DNA from: Streptomyces sp. Tue 6430
GTDB lineage: Bacteria; Actinomycetota; Actinomycetes; Streptomycetales; Streptomycetaceae
Reading direction: 5' to 3'
Length of the DNA stretch: 64,000 nt
Assembly (NCBI GenBank): GCA_021568835.1
Contig: JAKGSH010000010.1
Coordinates: 2,666,001 to 2,730,000 of the forward strand
Shown here: piece after piece, positions 7,140-16,166 of the stretch
Layout of the letters: every line of letters starts with the position of its first letter
How positions within the stretch are numbered: position 1 is the first letter of the stretch
The notes under the pieces: generated by a model
Told to the model about the DNA's origin: nothing
Database searches by the model: none
The model's input: only the letters and a program-made list of their open reading frames with translations
Translations under genes and position numbers: made by a program

Positions 7140-8504
7140 TCACGCCACGGCCGCCAGTTCCTCGCGCCGCTCCCGCGGGACGAACCGCAGGACCGGGTGG
7201 CCGCGGCGCCAGCCGACGGCGAGCCGCAGGCCGCCGACGCGGGCCAGGACCAGGCCGACGACCGCCGCCGCGAGCGCGGAGACCGCGCCGCCCGCCGCGA
7301 GGCCCGCCCGGACGCCGTACGCGTCGGTGATCCAGCCGGCGATCGGCGCGCCGACCGGGGAGCCGCCGAGGAAGACCATCATGTAGAGGGCCATGACGCG
7401 GCCGCGCATGGCCGGGTCGGTGCCCATCTGGATGGTGGTGTTCGCGGTGACGTTGACCGTCATGCCGAACATGCCGATCGGCACCATGAGCAGTGCGAAC
7501 AGCCACAGGGACGGGGCGGCGGCCGCGACCAGCTCCACCAGCCCGAACGCCACGGCCGCCGCGATCAGCACCCGCATGCGGGAGGTCCCGCGGCGGGCGG
7601 CGAGCAGCGCGCCGGCGAGCGAGCCGACGGCCATCAGGGTGTTGAAGAGGCTGTAGGAGCCGGCGCCCGCGTGGAAGACGTCGTCGGCAAAGGCGGAGAG
7701 ATAGACGGGGAAGTTGAAGCCGAAGGTGCCGATGAAGCCGACCAGGACGATCGGCCAGATCAGGTCCGGGCGGCCGGCGACGTAGTGCAGGCCCTCCCGC
7801 AGCTGGCCCTTGCCGCGCGGGGCGCGCCGGGCGGCGTGCAGTTCGCGGCCCCGCATCAGCAGCAGTCCGGCGATGGGCGCGACGAACGACAGGCCGTTGG
7901 CGAGGAACGCCCAGCCGGTGCCCACCCCGGTGATCATCAGGCCGGCGACGGCCGGGCCGACGAGTCGGGCGGACTGGAAGTTCGCGGAGTTGAGGCTGAC
8001 GGCGTTCTGGAGCTGGTCGGGGCCGACCATCTCGGAGACGAAGGACTGGCGGGCCGGGTTGTCCAGGACGGTCGCGAGCCCGACGGCGAAGGCGGCGACG
8101 TAGACGTGCCAGACCTCGACGTGCCCGGAGAGGGTGAGCAGCGCGAGCGCGATGCCGGTGACGGCCATGGCCGTCTGGGTGGAGAGGAGGACGCCGCGCT
8201 TGGGCAGGCGGTCGACGAGGACGCCGCCGTAGAGGCCGAACAGGAGCATCGGCAGGAACTGCAGGGCCGTCGTGACGCCGACGGCGGTGGCGGAGCCGGT
8301 GAGGCTCAGCACCAGCCAGTCCTGGGCGATGCGCTGCATCCAGGTGCCGATGTTGGAGACGACCTGGCCGGCGAAGAACAGGCGGTAGTTCCTGACCTCC
8401 AGGGAGCTGAACATCGAGGACCTGCGAGCGCCCCCGGACGGGCCGGGGGAAGAGTCGTGGGTGGTCGGTGCGGGGGCGGAGTGTGCTCCGGGTCCCGAAC
8501 TCAA
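7140..8504 (-). CDS. MFS transporter (drug-efflux type)
   Basis: The 454-residue protein has about twelve membrane spans. The first loop has the MFS signature (GVLVDRLPKR), and WMQRIAQDWLVLSLTGSA in helices 1-2 is typical of the MFS_3/enterobactin-exporter-like group. Start is TTG at 8504, chosen for a strong GAGGAGG at 8513-8519 (8 bases away). It is 24 bases downstream of a marR gene on the same strand, so it is probably the efflux partner controlled by that repressor. The exported compound is unknown. Confidence 0.88.
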   Translation of the reverse strand: MSSGPGAHSAPAPTTHDSSPGPSGGARRSSMFSSLEVRNYRLFFAGQVVSNIGTWMQRIAQDWLVLSLTGSATAVGVTTALQFLPMLLFGLYGGVLVDRLPKRGVLLSTQTAMAVTGIALALLTLSGHVEVWHVYVAAFAVGLATVLDNPARQSFVSEMVGPDQLQNAVSLNSANFQSARLVGPAVAGLMITGVGTGWAFLANGLSFVAPIAGLLLMRGRELHAARRAPRGKGQLREGLHYVAGRPDLIWPIVLVGFIGTFGFNFPVYLSAFADDVFHAGAGSYSLFNTLMAVGSLAGALLAARRGTSRMRVLIAAAVAFGLVELVAAAAPSLWLFALLMVPIGMFGMTVNVTANTTIQMGTDPAMRGRVMALYMMVFLGGSPVGAPIAGWITDAYGVRAGLAAGGAVSALAAAVVGLVLARVGGLRLAVGWRRGHPVLRFVPRERREELAAVA

Positions 8505-8528
8505 AAGGGTCGCCTCCTCGCGAAGTGC

Positions 8529-8966
8529 CTACAGGTGTGCGAGCTTCTCCAGGACGGGGGCGGCGGCACGCAGCTTCGCCCACTCGTCCTCGTCGAGACC
8601 GTCGACCAGGGTGGCCAGGAAAGCGTTCCGCTTGGCGCGGCTCTCCGCGAGCATGGCCTCGGCCTGCTCGGTCTTCGTGACGACCTTCTGGCGGCGGTCC
8701 TCGGGATGAGGCTCCAGCCGGACCAGGTTCTTGGCCTCCAGGAGCGCCACGATGCGGGTCATCGACGGCGGCTGCACGTGTTCCTTGCGTGCCAGCTCAC
8801 CGGGGGTGGCGCTGCCGCACAGGGAGAGGGTGCCGAGCACCGACATCTCGGTGGGGCTCAGCGACTCGTCGACGCGCTGGTGCTTGAGCCGACGGGACAG
8901 TCGCATCACGGCGGATCGCAGGGAGTTCACGGCGGCAGCGTCGTCGCCATGTTCGAGGTCCGGCAT
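8529..8966 (-). CDS. MarR-family transcriptional regulator
   Basis: The 145-residue winged-helix protein has DESLSPTEMSVLGTL, then recognition-helix region KEHVQPPSMTRIVALLEAKNLV and wing DRRQKVV, as in MarR. Start ATG 8966 gives MPDLEHGDD. An upstream in-frame ATG (8984) lies inside the operator and is less likely. It is in an operon with the MFS gene. A palindrome directly upstream suggests autoregulation, with release by a ligand that is also the efflux substrate. Confidence 0.9.
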   Translation of the reverse strand: MPDLEHGDDAAAVNSLRSAVMRLSRRLKHQRVDESLSPTEMSVLGTLSLCGSATPGELARKEHVQPPSMTRIVALLEAKNLVRLEPHPEDRRQKVVTKTEQAEAMLAESRAKRNAFLATLVDGLDEDEWAKLRAAAPVLEKLAHL

Positions 8967-8973
8967 GTATTTA

Positions 8974-8989
8974 GAGTAACTCATTACTC
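8974..8989. promoter_or_regulatory. MarR-type operator GAGTAA-N4-TTACTC
   Basis: This inverted repeat of 6-bp arms with a 4-bp centre lies 8 bases upstream of the marR ATG. The AT-rich centre stands out in this G+C-rich DNA. Position and symmetry fit autorepression of the marR-MFS operon. This is inference from placement. Confidence 0.7.
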
Positions 8990-9130
8990 TCGCTAAGGAA
9001 CACCGTGGGGACACGTGTGCGCCGTGACGCGCGTCACTGAAATGCCACATCGCCCGAATATCACTCAAAAGGGTGATGCAGGCGCGGAACGGCACCCACC
9101 GTCCCGGATCGTGCCGCGACCCTCATAGCC

Positions 9131-9313
9131 ATGGGGACCGATGTGCTGAGCCTGCGGATGGACCACGAGCTGCTCGAACGGCTCCGGCGCCATGCCGCCA
9201 GAAGAGGAATGAGCGTCCAGGACTATGTCCTCCGGACGCTCATGCGCGATGACTTCGACGAGCGGTTCCAGACCGCGGTCGAGGAGACGGAGAAGTTCTA
9301 CGGCCCCGCCTGA
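9131..9313 (+). CDS. small ribbon-helix-helix-like protein
   Basis: The 60-residue protein starts with a short strand and two helices (VLSLRMDHELLERLRRHAARRGMSVQDYVLRTLMRDDF). This is the CopG/RHH pattern: alternating strand, helix, GMS turn, helix. It ends FQTAVEETEKFYGPA. RHH proteins are DNA-binding dimers and often antitoxins, but no toxin gene adjoins, so a stand-alone regulator is equally possible. The ribosome site is weak. Its stop codon lies inside a long perfect hairpin. Confidence 0.7.
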   Translation: MGTDVLSLRMDHELLERLRRHAARRGMSVQDYVLRTLMRDDFDERFQTAVEETEKFYGPA

Positions 9314-9340
9314 ACCGCGTGGCGCGGTTCAGGCGGGGCC
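9302..9340. terminator. 18-bp perfect hairpin, bidirectional terminator, overlapping a stop codon
   Basis: The arms at 9302-9319 and 9323-9340 are exact inverted repeats (GGCCCCGCCTGAACCGCG and complement) with a TGG loop. The TGA stop of the RHH gene (9311-9313) is inside the left arm. It lies between convergent genes (RHH gene and NCS2 permease). It has no U-tract, which is usual for Streptomyces terminators. Confidence 0.88.
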
Positions 9341-9494
9341 GGTGGCGCGGGCCGCCGGGCACGCGGCCCGGGCGAAGCCCCCCGGGGCCGACGGGACACC
9401 CTGCCCGGGCGAGGCCCTCGGCGCCGACGAGGCGCGCGGCCCGGACGAGACACGCTGCCCGGACGAAGCACGCGGCTCAGGTCAGGCGCGCGGC

Positions 9495-10946
9495 TCAGGT
9501 CAGACCCAGGGCCGGCATCAGGTAGTAGAAGGCGAACACGGCGGAGACCACGTACATCGGGACCGGCACCTCACGGCCGCGGCCGGCCGCCAGGCGCAGC
9601 ACCGCGAAGGTGATGAAGCCCATGCCGATGCCGTTGGTGATCGAGTAGGTGAACGGCATCATCACCATCGTGACGAAGGCCGGGATCGCGATCGTGTAGT
9701 CGGCCCAGTCGATCTCCTTGACCGAACCGGCCAGGATCAGGAAGCCCACCGCGAGCAGGGCCGGGGTGGCCGCCTGGGAGGGGACCATCGTGGCGACCGG
9801 GGTCAGGAACAGGGCGACGGTGAAGAGACCGCCGGTGACGATGTTCGCGAAGCCGGTGCGGGCGCCCTCGCCGACGCCGGCCGTGGACTCCACGAAGACG
9901 GTGGTGGCGGAGGAGGAGGTGGCGCCACCGGCGGCCACGGCGAGACCGTCGACGAAGAGGACCTTGTTGATGCCGGGCATCTGGCCCTGCGCGTCGGTCA
10001 GCTTGGCCTCGTCGCTGACGCCCATGATCGTGCCCATCGCGTCGAAGAAGCACGACAGCAGCACGGTGAAGACGAACAGGACGCCGGTCAGGACACCGAC
10101 CTTGCCGAAGCCGCCGAAGAGGCTGACCTCGCCGATGAGCCCGAAGTCGGGGGTGGCGACGGGGTTGCCGGGCCACTTGGGGGTGGTCAGGCCCCAGGAC
10201 GGCACGGTGGCGACCGCGTTGATGATCAGCGCCAGCGCGGTCATCGCGACGATCGAGATGAGGATCGCGCCGGGCACCTTGCGGACGATCAGCGCGAGCG
10301 TCAGCAGCGAGCCAAGGATGAAGACGAGGACCGGCCAGCCGTTGAGGTGACCGTCGGCGCCGAGCTGGAGCGGGACGGTGGTCCGGGCGACGTCCGGGAT
10401 GCGGGTGACGAAGCCGGAGTCGACGAGGCCGATCAGCATGATGAACAGGCCGATACCGATGCTGATGGCCTTGCGGAGGCCGAACGGCACGGCGTTCATG
10501 ACGCGCTCGCGCAGACCGGTCGCCACCAGCAGCATGACCACGAGACCGGCGAGGACGACCATGCCCATCGCGTCCGGCCAGGCCATCCGGGGGGCGAGCT
10601 GGAGCACGACGACGGAGTTGACGCCGAGACCGGCGGCCAGCGCGATGGGCACGTTGCCGATGACGCCCATCAGCAGCGTCGTGAACGCGGCCGTGACGCA
10701 GGTGGCGGTGACGAGCTGGCCGTTGTCGAGCTGGTGCCCGTACATGTCCTTCGCGCTGCCGAGGATGATCGGGTTCAGCACGATGATGTAGGCCATCGCG
10801 AAGAAGGTGGCGAAACCGCCCCGGATCTCCCGGGGCAGTGTGCTGCCGCGCTCGGAGATGCGGAAGAAGCGGTCGAGCGCGCCGTACGCGGGCGTGCCGC
10901 CCGGTTCTCCGGGCGCGGGAACCTTGGCGGGGGCCGAGGTGGACAT
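9495..10946 (-). CDS. NCS2-family purine permease (AzgA-like)
   Basis: The 483-residue protein has about 12-14 hydrophobic spans. AzgA/GhxP-type signatures are present: GGFATFFAMAYIIVLNP near residue 40, AAGLGVNSVV near 105, FFDAMGTIMGVSDEA near 305, and ATSSSATTVFVESTAGVGEGARTG near 345. It is a proton symporter for hypoxanthine, guanine or adenine by family. Start ATG 10946 has GAGG 6 bases upstream. It is divergent from the DUF2530 gene. Confidence 0.9.
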   Translation of the reverse strand: MSTSAPAKVPAPGEPGGTPAYGALDRFFRISERGSTLPREIRGGFATFFAMAYIIVLNPIILGSAKDMYGHQLDNGQLVTATCVTAAFTTLLMGVIGNVPIALAAGLGVNSVVVLQLAPRMAWPDAMGMVVLAGLVVMLLVATGLRERVMNAVPFGLRKAISIGIGLFIMLIGLVDSGFVTRIPDVARTTVPLQLGADGHLNGWPVLVFILGSLLTLALIVRKVPGAILISIVAMTALALIINAVATVPSWGLTTPKWPGNPVATPDFGLIGEVSLFGGFGKVGVLTGVLFVFTVLLSCFFDAMGTIMGVSDEAKLTDAQGQMPGINKVLFVDGLAVAAGGATSSSATTVFVESTAGVGEGARTGFANIVTGGLFTVALFLTPVATMVPSQAATPALLAVGFLILAGSVKEIDWADYTIAIPAFVTMVMMPFTYSITNGIGMGFITFAVLRLAAGRGREVPVPMYVVSAVFAFYYLMPALGLT

Positions 10947-11096
10947 GTGGGACCTCATCACCGGCGGACATCCCCCATGCCGCTTTGGTGCTTCCTACGA
11001 ATGAAAATGGTCAGAGGCAAACGGATTCAGTATGAACACATAAATCCGCGAACACCATCTCCGCGCGTAGACCTGATCGCCTCGTAGGCTGTCCCC

Positions 11097-11351
11097 ATGG
11101 CGAAGTGGACCCCCAAGCACGAGGCGCCGGAGCCCCTGGAGGGCCCCGTGGTCGCCACCATCACCGGCGGCACGATCCTCTGGTTCGCCCTCTTCCTCGT
11201 CCAGCTGCCCTTCTACGGCTGGTTCGACGACCACGGTCACCTGTGGTGGCTGTGGACCTGCCTCGCGGGCGGCGGTCTGGGCTTCATCGGCATCTGGTAC
11301 GTCCGCAGGCGGGACGCGGCGATCAAGCGGGGCGCCGCCGGACAGGGGTAG
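11097..11351 (+). CDS. DUF2530 two-span membrane protein
   Basis: The 84-residue protein has two hydrophobic helices (VVATITGGTILWFALFLVQL and WLWTCLAGGGLGFIGIWYV) and a charged C-terminus (RRRDAAIKRG). This layout matches DUF2530, which I recall as commonly next to NCS2 permeases in Streptomyces. A TAGGCT box at 11085-11090 ends 6 bases before the ATG and no ribosome site is present, suggesting a leaderless mRNA. Function is unknown. Confidence 0.82.
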   Translation: MAKWTPKHEAPEPLEGPVVATITGGTILWFALFLVQLPFYGWFDDHGHLWWLWTCLAGGGLGFIGIWYVRRRDAAIKRGAAGQG

Positions 11352-11536
11352 CCGCGGGGACGGGGCGGCCCGCGGGCCGGGAGCGGGGCGGCCCCGGAGT
11401 CCGGGGAAACCCGGAGCCGGAAGCCGGGGACCCGTGGACGGCACGTGGTACCGCCGCACGAGGGCCCTCCTCCCCAGGCCGGATCTTCCGCCACCGCGGC
11501 GGGTGAACGCCCCCGTCCGCACGTACCGTCGATGCC

Positions 11537-13912
11537 ATGACCCATGCCGACGCCACCACCGCCCGGACCCCCGCGGCGACCGGGCTCACCGCCGCCGAGG
11601 TCGCCGAGCGCGTGGCGCGCGGCCAGGTCAACGACGTGCCCGTCCGCAGCAGCCGCTCGGTCGGCGAGATCGTCCGGGCCAACGTCCTCACCCGCTTCAA
11701 CGCGATCATCGGCGTCCTGTGGATCGTCATGCTGTTCGTCGCGCCGGTGCAGGACAGCCTCTTCGGGTACGTCGTCCTCGCCAACACCGGCATCGGCATC
11801 GTCCAGGAGTGGCGGGCGAAGAAGACCCTGGACTCCCTCGCCGTCATCGGCGAGACCCGCCCCACCGTCCGGCGCGACGGGGTCGCCGTCGCCGTCGGCA
11901 CCTCCGCCCTCGTCCTGGACGACATCGTCGAGATCGGGCCCGGCGACAAGGTCGTGGTGGACGGGGTGTGCGCCGAGGCCGACGGCCTGGAGATCGACGA
12001 GTCGCTCCTCACCGGCGAGGCCGACCCCGTCGTCAAACACCCCGGCGACCAGGTGATGTCCGGCAGCTTCGTGGTCGCGGGCGGCGGCGCCTACCGGGCC
12101 ACCAGGGTCGGACGCGAGGCGTACGCCGCCCAGCTCGCCGAGGAGGCGTCCCGCTTCACCCTCGTCCACTCCGAACTGCGCACCGGCATCTCCACGATCC
12201 TCAAGTACGTGACGTGGATGATGGTCCCGGCCGCGATCGGCCTGGTCGTCACCCAGCTCTTCGTCAAGAACAACGACCTCAAGGAGTCGGTCGCGAGGAC
12301 CGTCGGCGGGATCGTGCCGATGGTGCCGGAGGGCCTCGTCCTGCTGACCTCCGTCGCCTTCGCCATCGGCGTCGTCCGGCTCGGCCGCAAGCAGTGCCTC
12401 GTCCAGGAACTGCCGGCCATCGAGGGCCTCGCCCGCGTCGACACCGTCTGCCTGGACAAGACCGGCACCCTCACCGAGGGCGGCATGGACGTCGCCGAGG
12501 TCCGCGCCCTCGACGGCAGCGACGGCGGGTACGTCCGCGAGGTGCTCGGCGCGCTCGGCGCGTCCGACCCGCGGCCCAACGCCTCCCTCCGGGCGGTCGT
12601 CGACGCCTGCCCGGACACCGCGGACTGGCGCCGCCTCCAGTCCCTGCCCTTCTCCTCCGCCCGCAGGTACAGCGGCGCCGCCTTCGCCGAGGGCGACGGC
12701 GACGGCGCGAACAGCACGTGGCTGCTCGGCGCCCCCGACGTCCTCCTCCCCGACGGCGACCCCGCCCTCGCCGAGACGGAACGGCTCAACGAGCAGGGCC
12801 TGCGCGTGCTGCTCCTGGCCCGCACCCCGCACGGCCTCGACGACCCCGACGTCACCCGCGGCGCCCGCGCCACCGCCCTGGTCGTCCTCGAACAGCGGCT
12901 GCGCCCCGACGCGGCCGACACCCTGCGCTACTTCGCCGAGCAGGACGTCCGCGCCAAGGTCATCTCCGGCGACAACGCGGTGTCCGTGGGCGCCGTGGCC
13001 GCGAAGCTGGGTCTGGAGGGCCGCGCGGTGGACGCGCGCCGGCTGCCCGCCGAGCGGGAGCCGATGGCCGCCGCGCTCGACGAGGGCACGGTGTTCGGAC
13101 GGGTCACCCCGCGGCAGAAGCGGGACATGGTCGGCGCCCTCCAGGCGGGCGGGCACACCGTCGCGATGACCGGGGACGGCGTCAACGACGTCCTCGCGCT
13201 GAAGGACGCGGACATCGGCGTGGCGATGGGCTCGGGCTCGGAGGCCACGCGGGCCGTCGCCCAGATCGTGCTGATGGACAACAGCTTCGCCACGCTCCCG
13301 TCGGTGGTGGCGGAGGGCCGGCGGGTCATCGGCAACATCACGCGGGTGGCCACGCTGTTCCTGGTGAAGACCGTGTACTCGGTGCTGCTGGCGCTGCTGG
13401 TGGTGTGCTGGCAGGTGGAGTACCCGTTCCTGCCCCGCCACCTCACCCTGCTGTCGACGCTGACGATCGGCGTCCCGGCGTTCTTCCTCGCCCTCGCCCC
13501 CAACAAGGAGCGCGCGCGGCCCCACTTCGTACGGCGGGTGATGCGGTACGCGATTCCGGGCGGGGTGCTGGCCGCGGTGGCGACCTTCGTGACGTACCTG
13601 GTCGCCCGGCACCACTACACCGGGGCGGGGTCGCTGGAGGCCGAGACGAGCGCGGCGACGCTGACCCTGTTCCTGATCTCGATGTGGGTGCTGGCGATCA
13701 TCGCCCGGCCCTACACCTGGTGGCGGGTCCTGCTGGTGGCGTCCATGGGCGCGGCCTTCGTACTGGTCCTGGCGGTGCCGTGGCTCCAGGACTTCTTCGC
13801 GCTGAAGCTGGTCGGCATGGCCATGCCGTGGACGGCGGTGGGCGTCGCCGCGGTCGCGGCGGCCGTCCTGGAACTCCTGTGGAGGTGGATCGGCCGCCAC
13901 GTCCCGGCGTAG
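11537..13912 (+). CDS. cation-translocating P-type ATPase (CtpE-like)
   Basis: The 791-residue protein is complete. The actuator loop has SLLTGEADPV near residue 157. Membrane helix 4 has GIVPMVPEGLVLL near 260. The phosphorylation motif DKTGTLTEGG is near 307. The hinge is MTGDGVNDVLALKDADIGVAMGSG near 545, followed by four to six C-terminal spans. There are no N-terminal metal-binding CxxC motifs. The VPEGL helix-4 motif and overall layout resemble mycobacterial CtpE, which has been linked to calcium uptake; ion specificity here is inference. TACCGT (11524-11529) lies 7 bases before the ATG, fitting a leaderless transcript. A strong hairpin follows the gene. Confidence 0.88.
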   Translation: MTHADATTARTPAATGLTAAEVAERVARGQVNDVPVRSSRSVGEIVRANVLTRFNAIIGVLWIVMLFVAPVQDSLFGYVVLANTGIGIVQEWRAKKTLDSLAVIGETRPTVRRDGVAVAVGTSALVLDDIVEIGPGDKVVVDGVCAEADGLEIDESLLTGEADPVVKHPGDQVMSGSFVVAGGGAYRATRVGREAYAAQLAEEASRFTLVHSELRTGISTILKYVTWMMVPAAIGLVVTQLFVKNNDLKESVARTVGGIVPMVPEGLVLLTSVAFAIGVVRLGRKQCLVQELPAIEGLARVDTVCLDKTGTLTEGGMDVAEVRALDGSDGGYVREVLGALGASDPRPNASLRAVVDACPDTADWRRLQSLPFSSARRYSGAAFAEGDGDGANSTWLLGAPDVLLPDGDPALAETERLNEQGLRVLLLARTPHGLDDPDVTRGARATALVVLEQRLRPDAADTLRYFAEQDVRAKVISGDNAVSVGAVAAKLGLEGRAVDARRLPAEREPMAAALDEGTVFGRVTPRQKRDMVGALQAGGHTVAMTGDGVNDVLALKDADIGVAMGSGSEATRAVAQIVLMDNSFATLPSVVAEGRRVIGNITRVATLFLVKTVYSVLLALLVVCWQVEYPFLPRHLTLLSTLTIGVPAFFLALAPNKERARPHFVRRVMRYAIPGGVLAAVATFVTYLVARHHYTGAGSLEAETSAATLTLFLISMWVLAIIARPYTWWRVLLVASMGAAFVLVLAVPWLQDFFALKLVGMAMPWTAVGVAAVAAAVLELLWRWIGRHVPA

Positions 13913-13998
13913 GGCGTGTGGCGGAAGCGGCGTCGTCCGCCCGGAGGGCGGGCCCGGCGGCGCGTCCGCGGCCGCGGGACCGCCGCGCCGCGTTCCCT

Positions 13999-14055
13999 CG
14001 AACGGGAGGGGGCCCGCACTCCGCCGGGTGCGGAGTGCGGGCCCCCTCCCGTTCG
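13999..14055. terminator. 26-bp perfect hairpin, bidirectional terminator
   Basis: The arms 13999-14024 and 14030-14055 are exact complements (CGAACGGGAGGGGGCCCGCACTC... and reverse) around a 5-base loop. It separates the P-type ATPase from the convergent secreted-protein genes and should stop transcription from both sides. It is the longest perfect stem I found in the window. Confidence 0.92.
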
Positions 14056-14099
14056 GCCGGCCGGCCGATCGGGTCGGTCGACCAGACGAGTCGGTCGGG

Positions 14100-14900
14100 T
14101 CAGCGCACGTCGACGAAGTCGCCCGCGGCGCTGACGGCCGGGGTGGTCGAGGTGCCGGCGAAGGTGTAGCGGAAGTAGCCGTCCGCGGTCGCCGTGACGG
14201 TCGTCCTCAGGACGCCCGTCGTGCTCGACTTGATGGTCTTGACGGTGGTGTAGGTGCTGGCGCCCTTCTTGCGGAACTGCAGCTTCACCGGCTGGGTGGA
14301 GTACCCGGCGTAGGTGTTGCTGTCCCAGTTGGCGCGGGACAGCTTGCCCGTGACGGTGAGGGTCTTGCCCTTCTTCACCGGCTCCGGGGTGGCGTCGGCG
14401 GTGAGCTTCGAGGCGCGCAGCAGCTTGACGGTGCCGAAGCCGCTCTTGGCGGTGTAGCCGCTGCCGTTGATGGCCAGGGCGCCGATGTTCCAGGTGCCGG
14501 CGTCGGAGTTGACCAGGTCGTCGTACGCGTCGGACTCGGCCGGCCGGAACTGGATCTTGGCCGTGCACTTCAGGACCGTGGTGGAGGCGGCCGTGCAGGT
14601 GCCGGGGTTGTCGCCGGCGAGGATCCGGCTCTCCACGTTCAGCGTGCTGCCGCGGTAGAGGACCGGGCCGCTGTCGAAGGAGGCGGCGCTCAGGTTCGCG
14701 GGCTTGGTCACCGTGTAGCTCGCGGAGACCGTGACCTTCGCGGTGGGGCCGACGACGACGGGCTTGCCGGCGTTGACCTTGACGTTGGAGAAGGTGACCG
14801 CCGGACCGGCCGGCGCGGCCTGCGCGGCCGGCACGGCGAGGGCGGACAGGGCGACGGCGCCGATGACGGCGGCGACGGTGGTGGTGGCGCGTACGCGCAT
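14100..14900 (-). CDS. secreted beta-sandwich protein, paralogue A
   Basis: The 266-residue exported protein has a signal peptide (MRVRATTTVAAVIGAVALSALAVPAAQA). The body has strand-rich segments (VTFSNVKVNAGKPVVVG, KVTVSASYTV, VLYRG). The C-terminal Ig-like domain of about 90 residues begins PEPVKKGKTLTVTGKLSRANW and ends AVSAAGDFVDVR. Two Cys pairs are likely (GTCTAASTTVLKC). I do not recognise an enzymatic motif; relatives are often labelled calcium-binding or hypothetical. The next gene is a paralogue with an almost identical C-terminal domain. ATG 14900 has GAGG 8 bases upstream. Confidence 0.85.
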   Translation of the reverse strand: MRVRATTTVAAVIGAVALSALAVPAAQAAPAGPAVTFSNVKVNAGKPVVVGPTAKVTVSASYTVTKPANLSAASFDSGPVLYRGSTLNVESRILAGDNPGTCTAASTTVLKCTAKIQFRPAESDAYDDLVNSDAGTWNIGALAINGSGYTAKSGFGTVKLLRASKLTADATPEPVKKGKTLTVTGKLSRANWDSNTYAGYSTQPVKLQFRKKGASTYTTVKTIKSSTTGVLRTTVTATADGYFRYTFAGTSTTPAVSAAGDFVDVR

Positions 14901-14951
14901 GGAGGTTCCTCGGAGGATCGGGGGGTGTGGCGTGTGAGGGTGCGAGGAGAG

Positions 14952-14983
14952 GGCCCGTTCCCCGCCGGGTGCGGGGCCGGGCC
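14952..14983. terminator. imperfect hairpin between the two paralogous secreted-protein genes
   Basis: GGCCCG-tt-CCCCGC pairs with GCGGGG-c-CGGGCC around a 5-base loop. It lies in the 106-base gap downstream of paralogue B and upstream of paralogue A, so each copy is probably its own transcription unit. Confidence 0.55.
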
Positions 14984-15006
14984 GTGCCTCGGCGGTGTCA
15001 GTCGCT

Positions 15007-15930
15007 TCAGCGCACGTCGACGAAGTCGCCCGCGGCGCTGACGGCCGGGGTGGTCGAGGTGCCCGCGAAGCTGTAGCGGTAGTAGCCGTCCGCGGTCGCC
15101 GTGACGGTCGTCTTCAGGGCGCCCGTGGTGCTCGTCTTGATGGTCTTGACGGTGGTGTAGGTGGTGCTGCCCTTCTTGCGGAACTGCAGCTTCACCGGCT
15201 GGGTGGAGTACCCGTGGTACAGGTTGTCCTCCCAGTTGGCGCGGGACAGCTTGCCGGTGACCGTGATGGTCCTGCCCTTCTTCACCGGCTCCGGGGCGGC
15301 GTTGACCGTGAGCCTGGAGGCCCGCTGGAGCTTGACGGACGCCAGGGCGTCGGCCTCGGTGTAGCCGACCTTGCTCCAGTCGATGTCCTCGTAGGGGCGC
15401 TGGTCCTGGCCGTTCCAGTCGTACGCGTACCCGAGCGCCTTGAAGGTGGCGGCGTCGGCGTTCATCACTTCGCCGTCGGCGGGACGGATGTCGATGGTGG
15501 CCCTGCAGTTGGCCACCGTCGTGGAGACGTGCGTGCAGGTCGGCCAGTTGTCGCCGAACAGGAGGTTGCTCGGGAGGTTGAGCGGACCGCGGTACAGCAG
15601 CACGTCGAACTCGATGTCCTCCGCGCCCAGGTCGATGTCCGCGGCGTGCGTGACCCGGAACGTCACGGGGACCGTCACCTTGTTGGTGGTCCCGACGACG
15701 ATCGGCTTGCCGTTGTTGACCTTCACACCGGAGAACTGCAGGTTCAGGGCGTAGGGAGCGGCCGCGGTCGTCGAACCCGTGAACGCGGTCCTGCCCGACA
15801 CGGCTCGGTGCGCGGCCTGGAAGAGGTCGGCCTTGTCCGGCGTGGTGTCGGCGGCGGTCGCGGCCGGCACGGCGAGGGCGGACAGGGCCAGGGCGCCGGA
15901 GACGGCGGCCACGATGGCACGGATACGCAT
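15007..15930 (-). CDS. secreted beta-sandwich protein, paralogue B
   Basis: The 307-residue exported protein has a signal peptide (MRIRAIVAAVSGALALSALAVPAATA). Its last ~90 residues (PEPVKKGRTITVTGKLSRANW to SAAGDFVDVR) match paralogue A almost residue for residue. The N-terminal 190 residues share only the scaffold (FSGVKVNNGKPIVVGTTNKVTV, LYRG, Cys pair) and carry an extra insert. This points to a tandem duplication followed by divergence of the N-terminal domain only, or gene conversion of the C-terminal one. ATG 15930 has GGGGGAA just upstream. Function is unknown. Confidence 0.85.
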   Translation of the reverse strand: MRIRAIVAAVSGALALSALAVPAATAADTTPDKADLFQAAHRAVSGRTAFTGSTTAAAPYALNLQFSGVKVNNGKPIVVGTTNKVTVPVTFRVTHAADIDLGAEDIEFDVLLYRGPLNLPSNLLFGDNWPTCTHVSTTVANCRATIDIRPADGEVMNADAATFKALGYAYDWNGQDQRPYEDIDWSKVGYTEADALASVKLQRASRLTVNAAPEPVKKGRTITVTGKLSRANWEDNLYHGYSTQPVKLQFRKKGSTTYTTVKTIKTSTTGALKTTVTATADGYYRYSFAGTSTTPAVSAAGDFVDVR

Positions 15931-16111
15931 GCATTCCCCCGGGAGAAAAGAGGATCCTGGCCGGTCGGCGCTCCTTGCGGAGCATCATCGCGCAGGACCC
16001 GGATGATCGCGGAGCCCGTTGGCTCACATGATCAGATGCACGATGGATGTGAAGGGTTGTACGAAGGTGGTGGAGATTTTCGTACGACCGTCCGGACGCC
16101 GGGACCCGGAC

Positions 16112-16156
16112 GCGCGGACGGGGTGCCCCGGTGGATCCGAGGCACCCCGTCCGCGC
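16112..16156. terminator. 16-bp hairpin downstream of the sacsin-like gene
   Basis: GCGCGGACGGGGTGCC (16112-16127) is the exact complement of 16141-16156, with a 13-base loop. It begins 11 bases after the stop of the sacsin-like ATPase gene on the minus strand. Confidence 0.85.
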
Positions 16157-16166
16157 GGGAAACCGC

